64,000 nt of DNA from NCBI RefSeq assembly GCF_002234675.1, contig NC_019881.2, forward strand, positions 14,741,825-14,805,824. Reading direction: 5' to 3'. Below, piece by piece: positions 24,201 to 34,879 of the stretch (within the stretch, counting starts at the first letter, position 1; each line of letters begins with the position of its first letter). Under the pieces are notes generated by a model that worked only from the letters and a program-made list of their open reading frames with translations, was not told the DNA's origin and did not search any database. Origin of the DNA: Oryzias latipes. Lineage: Eukaryota > Chordata > Actinopteri > Beloniformes > Adrianichthyidae. A program made the translations under genes and the position numbers.

Positions 24201-27200
24201 TTTAGAAGCCCCGTCCCAGACAAACAATCAATGCAGATGTTTGAGAACCAAGAAGGAATGACAAAAGGTATAATTAGCCTCAAATTGAATTAAAGAAAAG
24301 TATAATATGGATCTAATCATGTTATGATGATTTTTTTTTTTTATTTTGTCTTGGAATAAAAATTGAGCCTTTCAAATACTTTAAACAACAACAATGTTAG
24401 ATTTTTAGTTTTCCTTTAAACTAATCTCCCTTTTGCATCTTACACAGATATATCGTCAAAATTCCTAACTTGCTGTGGTTGGGTTTAGTGCCAATGTCCT
24501 CAGAGTGTCCTGGTAATATGCAAGCATCACTGGGGGATTATATTGCACAAGAAGGCACTGCAGCGTCTGCCTACCTTGACATCACAAGCTAAATTTGGTT
24601 CTGAGAGAAATAAATCCCTCCCTCCTCCCTTTTATGCCTTCTGTACTAATGCACAGTTACAAGAGGTATATCTGGGCGATTTTGCAAATCAGTTAAACAT
24701 TTCATGCTTACAAAATAAAAAAAGAAAAAAAAATGGTCATGGTTGATCACAAAAAGGCTCTGCAAAGCAAAGAACGCATCTGGTGGCTGCAGTGGAAGAG
24801 CTCCACCTCAGCAAACAGTGGGATTGCAACTTGGATTAGCCTCAGACAAGGATTTAGCAGCAAAGGGATTCTTGCATTTCCACCTGTGGGTGATGAGGAT
24901 GCATGTGCGCGAGGCCAGATGGCCTAATTACAGTGACTAGTTAGTTAAGTGGCATGTTGCCCTCATGTTGAACACCCCCCTACCAACACTAATCCTCAAA
25001 ACAGTGGTCCAATCAGGTTTTAGGAAGACAGCCATGCTGCTGGGTCCTTCAACTTAACAAAGCTGGGGGGTAATTATGAGCTCAGCCCAGAGCCGGCATC
25101 ACCTGCTACAGATGCTCCGTTTATCTGATGGGACGGGGCTTGTCTGTGCACTGAAAGGGCCTTTTAAGATACTTCCTTTGATATGGCAATCTATTTTTTT
25201 TTGTGGATAAACTCCATGCAACTATTCTCAAAGATGAAAACAATTTTTCTATTATTAACTCATCAAGCTGTACCACTCCACCTGGCTTTGGCACGCTGAG
25301 CGAAGCAACAGGTTACTCGTGATAATCTCATACTACAACCTTTAGAAAAACAAACACCTACGAGCGACAGCCCAGCGAGGATTAATCTGGCCTGTGATTC
25401 GCTGGCCTGTTCCCTGGCTGTGGACCGGGGCCCCTGAGGGACACAATCATGCTGGCTACTCTGATGGTGATCAACAGAGTGCGTCAGCAGCATGGGGATG
25501 GCAGGGTAAACAAGCTGGGCTCCCCTGACTCGGGCTGCCGGGGTTGCTAGTGCTAGAGTTACACGGGAAATGAGGAAAGAGCGTGAACGGTTGGATGTAG
25601 GTCAGATCACACCGTTCAGCCCCTTTGTTGTTTTTAGCCAAGACTCACAACAAAACCACAAAAACCATTTAAATGACATATCGTCAAGAACCCCAAACTT
25701 GAAGCTTTAAGGACACTTGTGTCTTCTCTAGGAGTCTAACCGTTTTTACGGATCAGGAACAACTTGGATCTAGTTTCCATCTTAAAAACACAAGAAACAG
25801 TGTCTTACTACATGTGATAGAAGCAAAAAGACACTTGACCTTGAGATATACTCATATCTAGTTAGCTAAGCTCCTGTTTATGCAACATCCAAGATGTTGA
25901 ACACAATTTTCCTTTTAGCTGCTTGTTGTCAGCTGGCGCCCTCTGCTGGACATGTTAACTTTGAACACAAGAGAGCAGCGAAGTGCAAGATTTCTGTTGG
26001 GAAAGTGTGCTCCTTAGCTCACCTGTGTCATCTTATCCACAGACACAGGGATGCCATCAATGGTGAGGGGGGGCAGCTCCGAGGCCAGCTCTCCACCGGC
26101 CGGGGCGTGCTCCGCCAACGCGCTCTCCAGATCCTCCAACAACATGCCCTTGTACTTTCTCACCTGGACACCAAAACAAGAGTGCTCCATTAAAAACTCG
26201 TGTGAAGTGACACAAATTAGTTTACAAATTATAGGAAGAAAAGCTGATTGTTTGAAAAGAGAAATTAGGATTCAAAAGACAAAAATTAGAAAAGCATAGG
26301 ATGAAATGCTGCATGGATACGTTTACCTACCACATTCTCCAGAGGAGCAGCACCAAACACTTTAAAAACAGGGTTTGGTTTGGAGGGAGAGATGCACAGC
26401 ACTATGGCTTGTTGGCCTACTCTGGTTGTATACTCATCCAGCGTGGCTCGCAGTTTTCTGCAAAACAGAAAGGATCTTTCTTTTCGTAAATCGAAGAAAA
26501 CGCACAAGACAGACTGTGAGACAACGTACCTGAGCAGACGGGTTTGCTGCCTTTTGCGAATGGAAGGGTTGGATTCAAAGATATGAGGTCGTTTTCTTTT
26601 CTTACCAGTTGCCACAGCAGCAGCGGCTGCCATGCCTACTGGACCTAAAGAGGAAAGTGACAAGGACAGGTTAGCAATAATTTGAGACTGTGACTTTAGT
26701 TTCTTTGTATGCATCATTTTACTTTTTTATGTCCTATTGGCATTTTTTCCCCTTCACTAAAATTTAATTTTAACACGAACCAGACTATTTTAGGCAAAGG
26801 AAATCACAAAAATATGCAATGCAATGGCACCACCTACTGTTCAGCTTAGAGCATTACATTAACTAAGAGTGGTTTCAGTCATCTTGTTGCATCCAATAGT
26901 TAAACCAAAATCATCCAGGTAAGGTTCTGACTCACCTGCAGCAGCCAGGTGAGCAGTAACTTCATCAGTACCAGCTGAGTTAAGGATGTCTGTGTCGTCA
27001 TACGGGTCATCATCTGGCGAGGAGGATGAGTCTTCGTCTGCACTCATCATAGACGTATCTGTGTATGTGGCCACATGTACCTAAGCAGATAAAACTGGGT
27101 TACATTTCTAAACTATACATCCAGTCAAATTAGTAATGAGGTGCTAAATGTATGAAAATTCAATAAGCAACCGAAACAAACAGATTAAAGTAGGTGGAGA

Positions 27201-27322
27201 GACTTTTTGTCTTTGTCAAAGTTAGGTTCTAGTGATAAGTGCACTTGCTGGACCTGTTGGCTGACGGCGCTCGCCTCGATCGTGGTCATGTGTTCTGTCT
27301 GGTGAACGGCGTGATCCTCCAT
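18044..27322 (-). CDS. nrf1: Nuclear respiratory factor 1 (complete coding region, 11 exons)
   Basis: NRF1 is a homodimeric nuclear transcription factor that binds palindromic GCGCATGCGC-type sites. It activates genes for respiratory-chain subunits, mitochondrial biogenesis and proteasome function. Coding exons on the minus strand: 27322-27245, 27080-26936, 26644-26530, 26457-26331, 26163-26023, 23930-23772, 23237-23022, 22936-22838, 22718-22561, 20511-20390, 18204-18044. The total is 1521 nt, or 506 residues plus stop; human NRF1 has 503. Landmarks: acidic CK2-type region SSSSPDDDPYDD (about 45-56), nuclear localisation signal GKKRKRPH (about 88-95), DNA-binding/dimerisation region about 110-305 including WWPEDIPWANV, and a hydrophobic glutamine/alanine-rich activation region to the C-terminus VEVVTLEQ. 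Every splice phase closes with no internal stop. Introns carry MITE-2 copies. Confidence 0.97.
19157..19425 (-). mobile_element. MITE-2 copy c, in an nrf1 intron
   Basis: Reverse orientation, from TTAA|CGACCTATTCTGATG to AGATGATCGGCGTGGGACT|TTAA. It keeps the CGCGAATCAGGAGCAGATG interior. It lies between nrf1 coding exons 10 and 11. Confidence 0.65.
20390..20511 (-). CDS. nrf1: nrf1 coding exon 10 (residues 413-454)
   Basis: Acceptor TTGCAG|TGAGGC and donor ACAG|GTAGAT. Encodes SEAAAHAVATLAEATLQGGG and the following alanine-rich block. The codons are distinctly more GC-rich than the surrounding introns. Confidence 0.95.
21590..21995. mobile_element. Short inverted-repeat element rich in GCGATAT motifs, in an nrf1 intron
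   Basis: Left end TAGGTCAGCACGATATG and right end complement TAGGCCTGCACAATATACC form inverted ends. TATTGCGATAACRATA occurs near both ends. It abuts MITE-2 copy b on its right. This type of 'GCACGATAT' element is common in fish. It is non-coding and the superfamily is not certain. Confidence 0.6.
21997..22453 (+). mobile_element. MITE-2 copy b, in an nrf1 intron
   Basis: Begins TTAA|AGACCCACTCTGATCATC and ends ATCAAAGTGGGTCTTTAG. It is one of the best-preserved ends of the family and gives the terminal repeat AGACCCACTYTGATSA. It lies between nrf1 coding exons 9 and 10. Confidence 0.75.
22561..22718 (-). CDS. nrf1: nrf1 coding exon 9 (residues 361-413)
   Basis: Acceptor TTGAG|GTGGAA and donor AACAG|GTGACT. 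Encodes VEQNWATLQGGEMTIQTTQA and the alanine-rich repeat EATQAVASLAEAAVAASQDM of the activation domain. Confidence 0.95.
22838..22936 (-). CDS. nrf1: nrf1 coding exon 8 (residues 328-360)
   Basis: Acceptor GTCAG|GTCGGC and donor GAGAG|GTAACA. Encodes VGTGHTVATLADASELPGVT and VAQVNYSTVTDGE of the activation region. Confidence 0.95.
23022..23237 (-). CDS. nrf1: nrf1 coding exon 7 (residues 256-327)
   Basis: Acceptor TTCAG|GTGTCT and donor CCAG|GTGCCT. Encodes VSWTQALRTIVKNCYKQHGR and the end of the DNA-binding domain. A threonine/histidine-rich linker (about TTATTQHHLTTAQ), longer than in the human protein, follows, and then SIAHLVPSQTVVQT. The linker largely accounts for the length difference from the human protein. 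Confidence 0.95.
23437..23693 (-). mobile_element. MITE-2 copy d, in an nrf1 intron
   Basis: Reverse orientation, from CTTAA|GGACCCTGTCCAATG to AAGATGATCGGAGTGGGACT. It shares AACATGTTCTTGTTG and GAATCAGGAGCAGA with the other copies. It lies between nrf1 coding exons 6 and 7. Confidence 0.65.
23772..23930 (-). CDS. nrf1: nrf1 coding exon 6 (residues 203-255)
   Basis: Acceptor TTTAG|GCCCAA and donor GAGG|GTAAGA. Encodes the highly conserved core AQLRAFIPEMLKYSTGRGKP and WWPEDIPWANVRSDVRTEEQ of the DNA-binding domain. Confidence 0.96.
26023..26163 (-). CDS. nrf1: nrf1 coding exon 5 (residues 156-202)
   Basis: Acceptor TCCAG|GTGAGA and donor ACAG|GTGAGC. Encodes VRKYKGMLLEDLESALAEHA and LTIDGIPVSVDKMTQ. 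The short PAGGELASEL segment varies between NRF1 orthologues. Confidence 0.95.
26331..26457 (-). CDS. nrf1: nrf1 coding exon 4 (residues 113-155)
   Basis: Acceptor TTGCAG|AAAACT and donor TGTG|GTAGGT. Encodes RKLRATLDEYTTRVGQQAIV and CISPSKPNPVFKVFG, part of the conserved DNA-binding and dimerisation region. Confidence 0.95.
26530..26644 (-). CDS. nrf1: nrf1 coding exon 3 (residues 75-113)
   Basis: Acceptor TTTAG|GTCCAG and donor TCAG|GTACGT. Encodes an alanine run and the basic nuclear localisation segment (KKRKRPHIFESNPSIRKRQQ), leading into the DNA-binding region. Confidence 0.95.
26936..27080 (-). CDS. nrf1: nrf1 coding exon 2 (residues 27-75)
   Basis: Acceptor TTAG|GTACAT and donor GCAG|GTGAGT. 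Encodes VHVATYTDTS, the acidic serine-rich stretch with candidate CK2 sites, and EVTAHLAAA. Ends in phase 1. Confidence 0.95.
27245..27322 (-). CDS. nrf1: nrf1 coding exon 1 (residues 1-26)
   Basis: The start codon is at 27322-27320, in an AAAATGG context. It encodes the conserved N-terminus with QTEHMTTIEA. The same exon holds 43 nt of 5'UTR back to an acceptor (TTTGCAG) at 27366, so the full exon is 27245-27365. The donor is CAA|GTGCAC, weaker than consensus. It is placed there because the next exon restores the QVQQ-VHVATY junction known in NRF1. Confidence 0.93.
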
Positions 27323-29949
27323 TTTCAGCCACCTGGTCTACGCACCTAGGTCCACAGATGAAGTACTGCAAAGAGAATAATGTGTTTTCTATTGAGGCCG
27401 ACTTTTCTAGACATTTAAATACAGAAAAAAAAAAAGGAAACTACTCCTTTAATTTGATTCACTACCAAAACATCAGTTAAAATCATATGTATCCTTATCA
27501 TTAGATACATTAAATCTCATTTCAAAATTACCATTATTTTAACCAAACCAAAACATTGAGCTTAGAAACCCATCAGTAAGTAAAAATGTTTGACGTTATT
27601 GTCAAACAATTTTTGGCACATTTCATTGAGAGCTCACACCTCTAAACATCCTGCCACGGTGCGTCCTTAACGGAGGTGTGAACTTTGACTGCTTCATCTG
27701 AAATTGAAGAGTTTTCTGAATAATATTCGACATTTTCTTGCAGGACCCAATTTCAGCTAAGTCTTAAGGGTTTGAGAAGTTCACCTAGAACAAGTGAAAA
27801 GTATGTTCTGCCCCGTTTATTAATACTTGATTCATTGATGAATTAAAGAAAGATGGATTTGACCATCTCACTGCCATACTCTGAAAACCGATGAACCTTT
27901 TAAACTCCTTTCCAAATGGTGCAAGTTTCCTAGAGAATCTGCACTGACAAATATCTTTAAAACTGTTTGACATTTACTGTTTTCTGCTAATTTAGCATCT
28001 TAAGGCAATAAAGTTAAAAAAAAATTGGTATTGTTGGTATCAGTAACTCCTCTTGATCTGTTGATGGTGTCATTTTTTTCTCTGCAGTAAATTCAATCTA
28101 GAAGAACCTAAATCAGCAAACTGTCCCACTTCACCTTGATTGACGTTTTCAATATTTTGTGGGCAGCAGCTTTACATCTTATAAAATACTGTAAGGTTGA
28201 ATTTGTTCTTCCTGCTTGTGCCTAATGGCTTGCTTATACAATGTAATTTACACCAAAAATAAAAAGAAAAATCGCTAGTTTATACTTTTTGGAAAACTTA
28301 GTAGGTCTTTACGTACGAAAAAAACAAAACACACCAAGGATTAATCTATATTTATTACAAAAGGAGACCAAAATTTAGAAATTAACAACCATTTTTTATT
28401 TGAAAAAAAGTTGTAGCAATCGTCACCTAAAAAATGACAACATCCGATGCAAAACCACCAAAGAATCCAGAATCAAATTAAATGTTCTCATTAAACTGAT
28501 GGAACATTTCTAGCCAAAGGTTCTTGATTGGATAAAGAGTTGACTGTATGCTGAAGCATTTGACTTTGATGATCTACCATGAAACAAATGTCACTAAATG
28601 CAATGTAGCGAATTTCCTGAATGTAAACCGCAATACAGGTGACAAAAATATGTGTACTATGGTGGATTTCCCTGCCTGTGCTTCAGCAGAAACTCTCATG
28701 CCTGTTTTGAATTAAAAAACAAGCTTGCATTTGGTTTGCAATGATTTTTATTTTCATGGCATATAAAGATGGAACATTCAAAAACCGTAAACAGAGGAAG
28801 CAAATAGAATTTACAGAACTAAAGCTTATTTTACTGCTCTTGAAAAATCTTTGCAAAATATAGTCATGGCCAATATTACATAAATTATAGTTGCTACTAA
28901 GATGTTTATAATAGTAATTTGCATATTTTTGTATCATTTTCAAAACTTTTGACCATGACTGTACATTTAATGTAATGTTCTTGGCCAATATACAGATTAT
29001 AGAATACATTACAAATATTTTCAAACCAATAAGACTAAAAATGTGGTTATACTTTATCCTTTAATACTACATAAAAAGCCTTTAATTGGTCAAATATTGA
29101 CTGATGACTTAAGTGCATAAGTAAACTAAATAGTTATTACAATACGGAGAGGTAAAAGTTGTTAGTTAATGTACAAAATACTGTATTACACTGTTCACAC
29201 AAAGTATTTTTCCCTCCTTTGTTCGTTCATCTTTGAGTTAGTGTTAGAAAAACGAAACGATACAATTTTAAATGAGAATATAGTATACATTTAATATCTG
29301 AACAAATTCGATTCAAAATCTTGCTATAATTACTGGTTACCAGGGGGGAAATCGCTTTCCATGGAGAATTATTAATATAATGAATAGCAGCACTAGCAAT
29401 ATCATGTACAGTAAGGAAACACAATGAGAAGTAGGCTGAATTTAATGCGAATTTCGTAGCATTGGCAGTAAAATGTTCTATAAAACAATATAAGAAAAAT
29501 AGCGGACCACGGAAATAAAGTGACTCGAATGTCAAACGTAACTTACAGTAAGGTAATATTAGCCGACCTGCCGGTAGGTATTCGACGTCTCCAAAACTAC
29601 GCTAAGCTAGCAATGTCCTACAATCGGCTAAATAGCTCCTCAGCTAACGTTTCGGTAAATACTCTGTCTGAGAATTTAAATCATGAATTAAACTTCATGT
29701 TTACAAGAGCGGCGTCTTCTCGGTGCAAACAACAACGATTCGTGAGTGCACGAGTAACGTAGACTGTAGGAACGCAGCACCTAGCATAAAACCCGCGCAA
29801 TATATGAAACAAAACATACGCTATGACAGGCCCAGCGGCCTGCAGCTCATCTCCACCTATCACCCTCTCTACGAGCTTATTGTCGAAACCCGCCATCAAA
29901 ATGTTTTCCATAAAAACATTGCTAAGTGGAAATTCACGTTCGAGTCAAC

Positions 29950-30180
29950 ATCAAAACAATCCGCATCGTACGCCCCAGCGCTGCCGGGTTCTATGGTGCG
30001 GCTGCGCCGGGGCTAAAATAAATGGAGATTGCGCGGTAGGGCACTAACCTCAGAGCGGCTGCGCTACTTCGGGCCTGCGCCGTACAACGGGGATGGAACC
30101 GAGCCTTAATGGAGGAGGGAAGGGAGCCAGCACTAAACACACAACTCCACTAGTGATGCCTTCAGGTTCATCTCACAAGT
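29950..30180 (-). promoter_or_regulatory. nrf1: nrf1 promoter region and non-coding first exon
   Basis: A GC/CpG-rich island stands 2.7 kb upstream of the ATG exon. On the minus strand CTGAG|GTTAGTGCC gives a strong donor at 30048, so a 5'UTR exon would end at 30049 and start somewhere between about 30100 and 30180. NRF1 genes in vertebrates have a CpG-island promoter and a non-coding first exon, which fits. Half-site-like TGCGC motifs are present (for example near 30080), but I see no full GCGCATGCGC palindrome. The exact start is not determined. Confidence 0.6.
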
Positions 30181-30199
30181 TTACCGATCTCAAAAAGGC

Positions 30200-31540
30200 A
30201 AATGCCGTGTCCAAAACACACGAGTAAACGGCTACATATCAGTTACCATAATAGATAAAGTAAGGTCATATTCAACAAAAATATTTGTAATTTAATTTAG
30301 TGTCTTATTTTTGTTTAATCGGATCAAATTGATTAATCATTTAAAATTATTAATTTTAATGTAATAAAAGAGTTGATGCAAAGAAAACCTCTAACGTACT
30401 AGAATGTATTTATATTTGGTAAAATAATAGAAAAAAGGAAAAAATTCGAATATGATAACAGGCGAACTATAAAGACAACATAAAAAAATCGCACAAACAG
30501 ACAAATTTAGGTATGTCGCATGCTTCTTCCTGACTAAATAATAGATTTTGACATTTAAAATGTAGGCGATTTGAGTTGGTGTATTTAATCGAAGTTGTTC
30601 AGCTATTTGTAGTCCATTTCGCCGAAGCGCGGTTCAAGAAAATCCATTTTATCCACAGTCAGTGAACGCCGTATGTAGATCGAGTTAACCACGCCCCCTT
30701 TGCGCGTGACGCGACTACTTTTTTTCCAGTTCAAACTATTACCCGGGTAAATTTTGAGCCAAGTTTTAAAATACCCCTAACTAACGTGTAAGATAAATTT
30801 AGGACTCATGTTTTTGGACAACCTAAGCACATGTTGGAATGCTTTCAAATGTTTGTACTTTACTCTTTTTTTTTTGCATAAAATTAAATTATAATTGAAT
30901 TGCATGTACTTTTGGTTTGACAACATTCATAAATATAAAGATTTTATTGTAAAATACATTTTTACATGAACGTTTTAAGCTAAAAGTATGTAAGATTAAT
31001 TATGTAAAAGTAAAAAAATATATATTTTTTGCAAACTATCTTTAAGGACAAAATTATAAGCAATATAAGCATCATTTATGTTCTTAAACTGAGCCTTTGT
31101 AAAAGGACGGCCTAAAGTATAGGCTACATTAGAAATATGATAACATATTTGTAATTTATTCAATTCAATTTTCCCACTTAGTTTAAATTCCAATAAAATA
31201 TAAATAATAATGCACTCTGCTGATATCAGTACACTTGACCTACCTAGTTTTAACACATACAGCCCTGAAGGAACTTGTAATGATCCACAGCTGGTAATCT
31301 GAGGCCTGACTGAGGATATGTGTTGAAAGCACAATGGGGTAAATCAGATACATTTCAAAACAGATTAAAAAATAGGGGAATCAGGATAATTATTTCTACA
31401 GCTTCAATGCAAAACCTCAAGAGGGCAGCATTGCATTGAAAATTCGAGCTTCACATTTTAAGTTCTTGAAATTCATTCCTATTGAGTTTGTTGTAAAACT
31501 GCATTTTTTTCACCTGTGCAATGTACCTAAGATCAGAAAT
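30200..31540. other. Intergenic, AT-rich, no gene seen
   Basis: AT-rich apart from a small CpG patch near 30690-30715 (CGCCCCCTTTGCGCGTGACG), which might be a distal nrf1 regulatory site. No coding frame is supported. Confidence 0.4.
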
Positions 31541-31544
31541 ATAT

Positions 31545-32750
31545 GATCTAAAAGTGATGCTGGAAAAACTCATCCATGCATTTGTCGCGTCCAGACTGGA
31601 TTACTGTAACTCTGTGATAGCAGCGTGCCCTGAAAGTTCCCTACAAAAAGTCTTGTTCAAAATGCAGCAGCAAGATTGTTAGCAGGAACTAGCATAAGAG
31701 AACACATCACTCCTGTGTTACCTTCACTTCACTGGCTCCCTGTTGAATTTAAAATTAAGTTCAAAATCCCCCTGCTAACCCATAAGGCCTCAAATGATAT
31801 GACTCCATCTTATAGTAAAGATCTCATGGTTCCTTACCCACCAAACAGAACACTTCACTCACAAAATGTAGGACTGCTTTTGGTTCCTAGAATTTCTAAA
31901 AGAACAGTTGGAGGTAGGGCCTTTAGCCACCAAGCCCCTGTTTTATGGAATAAGCTCCCAGCTCATGTAAGAGAGGCCGACACGGTTTCTACATTCAAAG
32001 TTAGGCTTAAAACATTCCTCTTTGGACAGGCTTATTGCCGAGCTAGTAATCAGAGAATATTTAGCTTACTATTAACATGTTTGAACTAAACGTAATAACA
32101 ATAACGATTAATTGATAAAAGGATGCTAGAAGGTAGAAGTTGGGGAAAGTATGGGGCACTGGGGTTCTGTCCTCTATTCTCATTCACTTCTCTCCTCCTC
32201 TCCTCTATTCTTGTTCATTTATTTATCATTTACTTCTCCATGCATCTGTTTGGTGTAGTGCGATTCTGTTCTTCTTTCCCACTCCCCTCTGGGGGAGCGG
32301 GAGTGAGTCCAGATTCCAGTTGGCTTGTCTGTGCTCCTGTACTTGGCTGTGAATCCTGCCTCTGGCTCGTCTCGCGCCATCAGCCGTCCTCCAACTCATC
32401 TGGATGAAGCTCATCTGCTGGACTATTTAAACATGTAGTTGTAGAATTAGATAAGATAATTCTTCTCTAAGTGTTCTGGTACATCACCTGTATGTCCTGG
32501 GAGAGGAGCCCTCCCTCCGTTTTATTTTTAGCAGTTTTTCCTTATCCCGAAGGAGGGTCTAAGGGCAGGGATGCCAAGTTTAGTTTAATCTGTTTAGTTA
32601 GTTTAGTTTAGAATTTACCTATTGAATTCTATGACTTCATTTTCTTTATGATTTCATGTTTAATATACAATTACCGGGATAAGGCCCATTTAGATGGCTA
32701 CTGTAATATTGGGCTACATAAATAAAATAAAATTGAACTGAATTGAGGTG
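31545..32750 (+). mobile_element. 5'-truncated L2-like LINE, 3' end
   Basis: The frame at 31548 reads LIHAFVASRLDYCNSV, the conserved segment near the end of L2/CR1-type reverse transcriptase ORFs. It is followed by stop- and shift-broken remnants and by VREADTVSTFKVRLKTFLF in the frame at 31676-32089. The 3' end at about 32700-32750 is GGCTACATAAATAAAATAAA followed by TTGAACTGAATTGA repeats, a typical LINE tail. It is pseudogenic. Confidence 0.8.
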
Positions 32751-32790
32751 TGAGTATGCTGCTTTATGCAGGTTTCTTAGCATGTTTTCA

Positions 32791-34879
32791 ATATCGTCAC
32801 CTTCTTAAAATAATTGCCTAAGTCATTTTTTGACAAAAAATGATCTTTTTCCCCTAAATCCTCTCATCCTGATGCTGGCCACCTCTGGTAAAGTGCCTAC
32901 ATCTTCAGTTAAACAGAACATGCCATTTAACTCCTTTAGTATAATAGCCTATGTCAAGAGTGTGACTTAGGCAGTTTTATTTTGCCTAAGTCACAAGTCA
33001 ATGTGATGCAATTTTATAAGCATTTCATAATGGCTGCTGATTCAAGAAATAGAATGTTTTTTTCAGATTTTGAGGTCATTTTCATAATTCATGGCTCCTT
33101 CCATATTGGTAGGTAAAAATGTTTACTATGCTATACACTAGGCTAAAAGTATCCCATAAGATTTTATAGCCTTATTTCATTTCAATAAGACTTGGTTGAG
33201 GGACCTGCCCAGTGTTGATTCACATTAAACTGCAGAAGCAGACCTACAAAGACTAGAAGTTCCTTTACCCAGGTACAACCATCTCCCAACTGCATTGTGA
33301 ATACCAACAGAAGGCTACAACTTCTGGGGTGAGGGCTGTTGGAGTCCAATATTTCCCAATGTTTTCCATGAGAACTATTATGTATTTATCTTGAGAAAAG
33401 ATCAGTGGGACTTTTGTGTTTCATTCCAATACGGGAATATTAGTAGGGATGTTTTTGACTCATGTGCCTCCAAGAAGATGAAGAGCGGCAAGAGAAGTCT
33501 CAGGACAAGGATTCTGCCAATAAAGAGAAGTCCGTTTGGACAATGAAACTTGTGCTACTGTGTTCAAAATCCCCAGCCAGCAGTCTATATTGCAAAACAA
33601 AACTGCAAGTCCATACCTTTACCCTTTTCAACTTAGGTTCAAAGAAGGCTACTGCTACATTTGAGACAAATCAGAAGGTGACATGTATGGTGAGGTATTT
33701 GCTCATCTTTAGTATTGTCATTTTGAAGGTGTGATCAAAGGCTATCCAGAACTCAAGGAGACCACAGTGTGAAGTGATGGTTGCCATTATCAGAATCCCA
33801 GTGCATGTGTGGCAAATGCATACTCTGATTTTGCAAGGAAATATGGGGTATTAACAACTCAGAAATACCTTGTTGCAGGTCTTACAAATGAAGTGTGACA
33901 GCATTGATAGTACTATTGAACAAAAAATAGTTAGCAGATATTTTCACCCCAAGAGATCATGTCATTATATTTCAGATTGCAAGTGTAACCTTTGTGTTAT
34001 CCTAGGCACTTTAACATTGGGAGTTGGGTCATCTAGACCCACTAGACAGTGCGTTAAACCTTTTTTCTTCAATGATTTGTGATCTTCACTGGTGTCCATG
34101 GATTACATGAAATCTTTCCACTTTTATCCACCTTTGTCATGGTAGGGAGAACACGTCAATGTAAGGGTGGGGTCATCTAAAATAGCACAAGGGTTAAGGC
34201 TATCTTAACATGTGAAAGTGCTTAAGCACAATGGGTTCCTGAAATTTAATAGATCTTTCTTCAGGCTACAGACACAAAAGGCTACTGGCAAAAAAGCTTG
34301 ATATCCAACTGTGCATTACTTGCGGAATTGTCGGTTTATCAGTGATGGACAAAGTCCATTTAAACTGTTCTTCTCAGAAGCCTCTGTATGGAAAGAACTG
34401 CCACAAAGGGAACAGATGTCAAATGGGCCATTTGTATGGATAAGATTGTTGTGCTCTGACAATCAAGAAGAAAGTTCCAGAACCTCCAGTCAATGAAACC
34501 CATGATTTCTTTTACAATTTCCCATACTAATAGGCATTAGACACGAAGCCTACAAAGAAGAGCTGGAAAGAGAAGTGAAGAAATGCAAATTCCTCCGAAG
34601 CATTATGATCAGTTAGTTTGTTAGTAATGTTTTTTCCTAATAAAATAGAAGGCTTAAATCACAAAGGCATGTTCAAAAATGTGCCTGAGTCATTTAATTT
34701 TCCCATGTTCCATGTTTGAGTAACTTTGTTGTTTGTATGTCAACAGGCATCTGTTGTCATAGCTATTTTGATTAAAATAGTCAGTAACATCATATATTCA
34801 ACAAACTATTCAGTTTTTTGCGTTTCCTGAAAAATCAGATAAAATGACTTGGGCAATTATTTTAAGAAGGGGACGATAT
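32791..34879 (+). mobile_element. 2.1-kb DNA element with 39-bp terminal inverted repeats and a decayed ORF
   Basis: The left end 32791-32829 and the inverted right end 34841-34879 match at 37 of 39 positions (core CCTTCTTAAAATAATTGCC). The outermost bases ATATCGTC / GACGATAT allow a TA target site. Sub-terminal AAGTCA/TGACTT repeats (32960-33000) add inverted structure. Inside, about 33460-34620, are protein-like fragments in shifting frames: DEERQEKSQDKDSANKEKSV, HFEGVIKGYPELKETTV, then DGCHYQNPSACVANAYSDFA and RKYGVLTTQKYLVAGLT. The (S)DGC-x-YQN block resembles a catalytic-Asp motif of DDE-type transposases, but this is only inference. Interrupted by MITE-1 at 33988-34194. Confidence 0.65.
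33988..34194 (+). mobile_element. MITE-1 copy 4, nested in the 2.1-kb element
   Basis: Left tip ACCTTTGTGTTATCCTAGG, right tip AATAGCACAAGGGT, TA on both sides. It breaks the decayed ORF of its host element. Confidence 0.85.

Noticed and set aside
29520..30047. Plus-strand open frames upstream of nrf1 (bidirectional gene)
   Set aside because: They overlap the nrf1 promoter island, change frame often and show no recognisable protein.
29950..30180. Self-binding NRF1 palindrome in the nrf1 promoter
   Set aside because: Only partial TGCGC half-sites are present; no GCGCATGCGC-like full site was found.
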